Below, in pieces: positions 6,572 through 9,726 of a stretch of DNA of 9,726 nucleotides. Each line of letters starts with the position of its first letter. The first letter of the stretch is position 1. Location of the stretch: the NCBI GenBank assembly GCA_964398365.1, contig CAYNMC010000034.1, forward strand, positions 1 to 9,726, read 5' to 3'. Below the pieces are notes generated by a model. The model ran no database searches, had not been told where the DNA came from, and saw only the letters and a program-made list of their open reading frames with translations. The DNA is from CAYNMC01 sp964398365. Lineage in GTDB: Bacteria; Patescibacteriota; Microgenomatia; UBA1400; CAYNMC01. The position numbers and the translations under genes were made by a program.

Positions 6572-8110
6572 TTAGCCTATTATAACTCCACCTCTTACTC
6601 TTACCCTTTCTAATCTTCCAGCCATAGGAAAAACAATATCGCCGTCGCGCGCTAAAGCCGGTGTTTGAGTTGGCGTAGGTTTAGGTGTTGCTTCATCAGT
6701 TGAAGGCTTAATTATCAAGGGTAAATAAGGCGTCGTTGGTTGTCCCTCCGCTGGTAATGACTTAGGAGTGGCAGTAGGAGTAGGAGTAGGAGTATAGGTG
6801 GGCGTATAAGTTGGTTCTGGCGCCATGGCTGTTTGGGTGGCTATTACCTTTTTGACTTCATCATCAATAAACCGTCTGCGGTGCTCTGCCTCTGCAGCAG
6901 TAGCGGCTGGTATTGCAGTCAAAGTAGCTTTTACATCTTCTGCCGCTCTGGTAGCCGTCATCGCTGCCGCCGCCGTAGCTACCATCCGCCGTTGTGCTTC
7001 CTCTGCCTGCCTGCGGCTTTCTTCTTCCGCTGCTTTTTTGGCTTCTACAGTTTCAGCTACCTGTGTAGCTATTTGCCTTTGTACTGCAGTAGCGGAAGCT
7101 TTTAAATCTGGCGTTTCTGTAGGTGTAGGTGTGGCCGTCAGCCTAGGAGTTGGTGTTTCGGTAGGCATAGGTGGCAGCGGCTCCTGCGCTTGACTTTCCA
7201 CGGGCAAATCGGGTTGACCACTATTATTACATGAGGCCAAAAGCGCTGGAAAAATCTCACCCGGATTGGGAGATAAGGCAGTAAAAATCTCTGGAAAAAC
7301 TTGTGCCGCTTGGTTTTCTAAGACAAACGCTTGCCCGCAATCGCCTTCTTGTGCTTTTTGTATCGCTTCCAAAAGTGCTTTTCTAGCTTCGGGGGGAATA
7401 ACACTTTTTAAACTCGCTTGAGCTTTTATTCTTTCTTTCAGATAACCTGAAAATTTTACAGGCTTTCCATCATCAACACTAATCACAGAAGGCAACTGAA
7501 AATTTTGATTTAATTCACTTAAAACATTTTGACATGGTTCTTCTAATCCCTCTCTATCTCCAAGACAAACAGATTCTTGCTGAGCAATACAATTTGTTGT
7601 CATTTCACCCTCTAACCCTGCATTTTCTGCTGCTTGACTTTGTCCCAAACTAACTACAGGACACCAATCTTGTATTTTAAAACCGTCTTTTTTTGTGGAA
7701 GGACCAAAAGTTGATTCTGGTGTTTTTATTTGCGGCGCTAAGTTTACTGCTTCAGCGGGTGGTGTGGCCGTTACAATTTCTGCCGGTCGGAGAGTACCGC
7801 CATCATAAATCATTAACCTTGGCCCTTCGGCTGTCGCAGTCTCTGTTGGACTTAAAGCCGGGGCGGTAGGCGCAGCTTGATCATTGTTGCCAAAAGGGTT
7901 TAAATCGTCAATATTAATAAATCCTAATCTTTCAGCCAAAGAAGCAAGGCCAACTATAGCTCCTGCCGCTATAACTACCTGACAACCACAACCTATTTTT
8001 TTAATTGGATTTCTTACTGCTCTCCCTGCAAGTTCTAATACTAATCCACCTGTACTTATTTCTTTTCGTTGGTTTGGGTAAAATCCTGTTTCAGTTTCTC
8101 TATTTCCCAT
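6572..8110 (-). CDS. bitopic surface protein with Thr-Pro spacers and Ala-rich coiled coil
   Basis: This 512-aa protein is the first gene of the operon. Residues 1-39 are polar and basic, and 40-60 form one membrane span beginning CGCQVVIAAGAIVG, so the bulk is predicted outside. Residues 75-145 are a Pro/Thr/Ala linker. Residues 146-295 form a domain with six cysteines (150, 174, 182, 193, 258, 294), which could form disulfides outside the cell. Two Thr-Pro tracts (about 316-335 and 431-450) bracket a charged, Ala-rich coiled coil at 341-430. The tail has YLPLIIK, a short motif I associate with secreted proteins of Chloroflexota and some CPR, another Thr-Pro stretch and a final basic beta segment. 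No enzyme motif is visible. The architecture suggests a stalk spanning the wall or surface layer. The ATG at 8110 is leaderless from the nearer candidate promoter. The family is unknown. Confidence 0.75.
   Translation of the reverse strand: MGNRETETGFYPNQRKEISTGGLVLELAGRAVRNPIKKIGCGCQVVIAAGAIVGLASLAERLGFINIDDLNPFGNNDQAAPTAPALSPTETATAEGPRLMIYDGGTLRPAEIVTATPPAEAVNLAPQIKTPESTFGPSTKKDGFKIQDWCPVVSLGQSQAAENAGLEGEMTTNCIAQQESVCLGDREGLEEPCQNVLSELNQNFQLPSVISVDDGKPVKFSGYLKERIKAQASLKSVIPPEARKALLEAIQKAQEGDCGQAFVLENQAAQVFPEIFTALSPNPGEIFPALLASCNNSGQPDLPVESQAQEPLPPMPTETPTPRLTATPTPTETPDLKASATAVQRQIATQVAETVEAKKAAEEESRRQAEEAQRRMVATAAAAMTATRAAEDVKATLTAIPAATAAEAEHRRRFIDDEVKKVIATQTAMAPEPTYTPTYTPTPTPTATPKSLPAEGQPTTPYLPLIIKPSTDEATPKPTPTQTPALARDGDIVFPMAGRLERVRVRGGVIIG
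6761..6820 (-). repeat. Thr-Pro codon repeat (GTAGGA-type microsatellite on plus strand)
   Basis: Short in-frame repeats within the 512-aa gene code for alternating Thr-Pro (residues 431-450). On the plus strand GTAGGA is repeated three times in tandem at 6774-6791. Such tracts change length easily by slippage in units of two residues, which would alter spacer length without breaking the frame. Confidence 0.7.
7106..7165 (-). repeat. second Thr-Pro codon repeat
   Basis: This stretch codes for residues 316-335 of the 512-aa protein (PTETPTPRLTATPTPTETPD). It is less regular in DNA than the tract at 6761-6820 and precedes the coiled coil. Together the two tracts flank the coiled coil as extended linkers. 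Confidence 0.6.
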
Positions 8111-8116
8111 AATAAT

Positions 8117-8172
8117 AGTATATAAGATATATCTGCTAGGCGGTATTTTACACCTTAAATAATTCTTGTCAA
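8117..8172 (-). promoter_or_regulatory. candidate promoters of the three-gene envelope operon
   Basis: Two candidates lie upstream of the ATG at 8110. The distal one has TTGACA (8172-8167), a 16-bp spacer and TAAAAT (8150-8145), the same two boxes and spacing as the promoter at 1966-1993, and would start near 8138. The proximal one is a TATACT box (8122-8117) with a poor -35, which would start at or next to the ATG and give a leaderless message. No Shine-Dalgarno precedes the ATG in either case. Confidence 0.5.
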
Positions 8173-8256
8173 GTAATCTACCTAAAACCCTCTAAACCCT
8201 CTTTCAAGCTATATAATTTTATAAACTTTACCTTTTTGATAATCCTTAACTTTTAA

Positions 8257-8285
8257 TTGACATTTTCGTTTATTTCAACCAAAAT
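8257..8285 (+). promoter_or_regulatory. promoter for the DUF4349 gene (leaderless or nearly so)
   Basis: A perfect TTGACA (8257-8262) is followed after 17 bp by CAAAAT (8280-8285), a 4/6 match to TATAAT. Transcription would begin around 8292-8297, next to the ATG at 8297, which has no Shine-Dalgarno. A second TATAAT at 8212-8217 has no matching -35 and lies too far away. Confidence 0.45.
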
Positions 8286-8296
8286 AAAAATAACTT

Positions 8297-8527
8297 ATGG
8301 GCAGACTTATCGACTGGATAAAAAGAAATAAATTATCGACTTTGCTTATTTTAATTTCTATCTATCTTTTAGGCAAAACGGGTTTCTCTTCATTTTTAGG
8401 ATACAATATAGCCATACCTAATCCTAAAAGTTATGATTCAAACCGTCGAATTGGTACTCTACCAATGGCAGGGGGTCCGGCGAATGAAAGCAGTGAGCAT
8501 CTTCGCAACCTACAAACCGCATGGTAG
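8297..8527 (+). CDS. DUF4349 membrane protein, N-terminal part (frameshifted)
   Basis: This 76-codon frame starts MGRLIDWIKRNKL and has a membrane span at about residues 14-33 (STLLILISIYLLGKTGFSSF), then a short Pro/Ser/Gly linker as in DUF4349 proteins of CPR bacteria. It ends at TAG 8525-8527, overlapping the start of the next frame at 8521. The other frame stays open back to a TGA at 8494-8496 and reads SSQPTNRMVAKNANLSL, the conserved lead-in to the DUF4349 domain. One protein has therefore been split by a one-base shift between about 8494 and 8520. Joined, the product would be about 295 residues with membrane spans at both ends. The function of the family is unknown. A promoter abuts this ATG. 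Confidence 0.6.
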   Translation: MGRLIDWIKRNKLSTLLILISIYLLGKTGFSSFLGYNIAIPNPKSYDSNRRIGTLPMAGGPANESSEHLRNLQTAW

Positions 8528-9183
8528 CTAAAAACGCCAATCTTTCCCTGCAGGTAAAAAACGTCATTGAAACGCTTAAAAGAATCGATGAATACACTGT
8601 CTCAATTGGCGGTTACATGGTTGACAGCAATCTTTCTTCTCCTAAAGAAGCTCCTTACGGAAGCATCACTATCCGTATCCCGCAGGAAAAACTGGACGAA
8701 GCTCTAAACCAATTCCAATCAATAGCCGTAAAAGTAGTCTCCAAACAAGTTTACGGCTACGATATCACTGAAGAATACATCGATATTGAAACTAGACTCA
8801 ACACGCTTACCGCCAACCAGAAAAGATTTAAGGAAATCATGGATCAGGCGACGAAACCTGATGATATTTTAAAAATTCAGCAACAGATTTTTAATCTGCA
8901 GGATCAAATCGATGAGCTTTACGGCAGACAAAAATATATGGAACAAACTGCAAAGACGGCTAAAATCACTGTCTATCTTTCAACAGATGAATTTGCTCTT
9001 CCCTATACCGGAGGTGAATCTTTCAGACCAGAGGTGATTTTCAAAACTGCGGTCCGAAGCCTGATACAAAATCTGCAGAAAATTGCCGCTTTGTTTATTT
9101 GGATAATAGTTTATACTCCGTTAATTTTAATAATTATTATAACCAGCATCTTAATCCGAAAGAAATTCTTCAAAAAGCAATAG
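8521..9183 (+). CDS. DUF4349 domain-containing membrane protein, main part (frameshifted)
   Basis: This 220-codon frame carries the DUF4349 domain. It has the NLSLQVKNV strand, IGGYMVDSN, then ITIRIPQEKLDEAL, YGYDITEEYIDIETRL and a coiled coil (about residues 84-145, with QQQIFNLQDQIDEL), followed by AKITVYLSTDE. A C-terminal membrane segment lies near 189-212 (AALFIWIIVYTPLILIIIIT), with a basic tail RKKFFKKQ. The ATG at 8521 overlaps the upstream TAG and lies inside the conserved region, so it is probably not the natural start. The real gene begins at 8297 and is interrupted by a one-base shift. DUF4349 proteins are membrane proteins with a coiled-coil extracytoplasmic domain, and no activity is established to my knowledge. 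The stop at 9183 lies 30 bp before ruvC. Confidence 0.8.
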   Translation: MVAKNANLSLQVKNVIETLKRIDEYTVSIGGYMVDSNLSSPKEAPYGSITIRIPQEKLDEALNQFQSIAVKVVSKQVYGYDITEEYIDIETRLNTLTANQKRFKEIMDQATKPDDILKIQQQIFNLQDQIDELYGRQKYMEQTAKTAKITVYLSTDEFALPYTGGESFRPEVIFKTAVRSLIQNLQKIAALFIWIIVYTPLILIIIITSILIRKKFFKKQ

Positions 9184-9196
9184 GTGCGATTTTCCG

Positions 9197-9205
9197 TGTT
9201 ATAAT
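9197..9205 (+). promoter_or_regulatory. extended -10 promoter for ruvC remnant (leaderless)
   Basis: TGTTATAAT at 9197-9205 is a perfect extended -10 (TGnTATAAT). The ATG at 9214 follows after 8 bases, so the transcript would be leaderless. No good -35 is present, as is common with extended -10 promoters. Confidence 0.55.
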
Positions 9206-9213
9206 CCATCTGT

Positions 9214-9615
9214 ATGATTGTTATGGGTGTTGATCCAGGCATTGCCACAACAGGCGTTGCTTTTATCTGTGAAAAAAAGGGGTAGTTAAATTTTCTTTAT
9301 GCTAAAGCGATTGTTACTTCTCCGTCGCTGTCTATTCCCGCCAGACTTCTTAATTTGGTCAAGCCGCTTAGATTAATGATTAAAAAATTTCAACCTGACG
9401 TTCTGGTTTTGGAACATTTATTTTTCAACACTAACGCCAAAACTGCCTTAATTATCGGACAAGCAAGAGGCGCAGTACAGCTGACTTCGGCGATGCATAA
9501 TATTCCAGTTATCGAATATACTCCCCTTCAGGTAAAAATGGCGCTTACCGGTTATGGCCGGGCAGATAAATCACAAATCGTAAACCGAAAACCAACACCG
9601 GGTGTTGCCTCTTGA
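9214..9615 (+). pseudogene. ruvC: Holliday junction resolvase RuvC, disrupted and truncated
   Basis: The start MIVMGVDPGIATTGVAF is the RuvC N terminus with catalytic D7. After a TAG at 9283-9285 the same frame continues with SLSIPARLLNLVKPL, PDVLVLEHLFFNTNAKTAL (E67, matching E. coli E66) and VIEYTPLQVKMALTGYGRADKSQIV. At codon 123 the 139-bp repeat begins (9588), and the frame ends with foreign residues at TGA 9613-9615. The C-terminal third, which in E. coli carries D138 and D141, is absent. The internal break looks like two compensating indels: adding a G to the run at 9279-9282 and removing a T from the run at 9289-9292 would restore EKKGVVKFLYAKAIV. RuvC normally cuts Holliday junctions with RuvAB, and this form should be inactive. 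The part from TTG 9355 is an open frame. Assembly error is possible, since the window ends in the repeat. Confidence 0.85.
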
Positions 9616-9726
9616 AGCAACACCGGTATTACATAAATCAATTGCACGTGCTATTCGTTTATGTAGTAGGCTGCAAAAATTAACGCTGTTAGCAACATTT
9701 TAGCAACATTAGTAACAACTACTCCT
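9588..9726. repeat. 139-bp direct repeat, copy 2, truncating ruvC
   Basis: This is the second copy of the element at 1090-1228, in the same orientation, with two C/T differences (9618 and 9719). The hairpin arms GGTGTTGC (9601-9608) and GCAACACC (9617-9624) pair perfectly here, while copy 1 would have a G-T wobble. The dyad falls at 9630-9665. The left edge interrupts ruvC after codon 123-124, and the window ends inside or at the edge of the copy, so the right boundary and any target duplication are not visible. A window ending in a repeat suggests a contig break here. Confidence 0.9.

Noticed and set aside
6825..7193. Plus-strand 122-codon Ala/Val/Ser-rich ORF opposite the 512-aa gene
   Set aside because: It is the antisense shadow of the Thr-Pro and Ala-rich codons, with no promoter or start signal and a low-complexity product.
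8494..8527. Programmed -1 frameshift in the DUF4349 gene
   Set aside because: No slippery heptamer and no strong downstream structure, so a mutation or sequencing indel is simpler.

Overview
The window looks like a fragment of a small-genome, host-associated bacterium of the Candidate Phyla Radiation (Patescibacteria), most likely Microgenomates-like. This is inferred from the family types (a CPR-style DDE integrase end, a DUF4349 membrane protein, a VanW-like domain), the moderate-to-low GC, and the near absence of Shine-Dalgarno sites, with promoters sitting directly against start codons. TGA acts as a stop in the large genes, so the Gracilibacteria/Absconditabacteria code does not apply.

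Layout. Positions 1-202 hold the 3' end of a decayed DDE integrase/transposase. It is followed by an AT-rich gene for a small HExxH protein (224-958). Positions 959-1313 are non-coding or nearly so and contain the first copy of a 139-bp repeat (1090-1228). Two divergent hypothetical genes follow (1314-1958 minus, 2039-2332 plus), sharing an 80-bp promoter region. The core, 8110 down to 2478 on the minus strand, is a tight three-gene operon for envelope proteins. In transcription order these are: a bitopic protein with Thr-Pro spacers and a coiled coil (512 aa), a second bitopic protein with a helical middle and a small C-terminal domain (455 aa), and a 902-aa predicted lipoprotein. The last appears to combine a VanW-like domain, a lytic-transglycosylase domain, an NlpC/P60-like papain-fold domain and a C-terminal HExxH metalloprotease-like domain. 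Divergent from the operon lies a frameshifted DUF4349 gene (8297-9183), then a broken ruvC (9214-9615) cut off by the second copy of the 139-bp repeat (9588-9726), which runs off the window.

How it fits together. The operon reads as a wall-remodelling module: two surface-anchored scaffold proteins and one multi-enzyme protein able in principle to cut glycan strands, peptide stems and possibly protein. Whether the target is the cell's own wall or a host's cannot be told from sequence. The flanks carry marks of mobile-element activity and decay: an integrase remnant, two near-identical repeats 8.5 kb apart, a ruvC lacking its last two catalytic aspartates, and a split DUF4349 gene. The window begins in an integrase remnant and ends inside a repeat, as expected of a metagenomic contig broken at repeats, so assembly or sequencing error must be considered for the broken genes.
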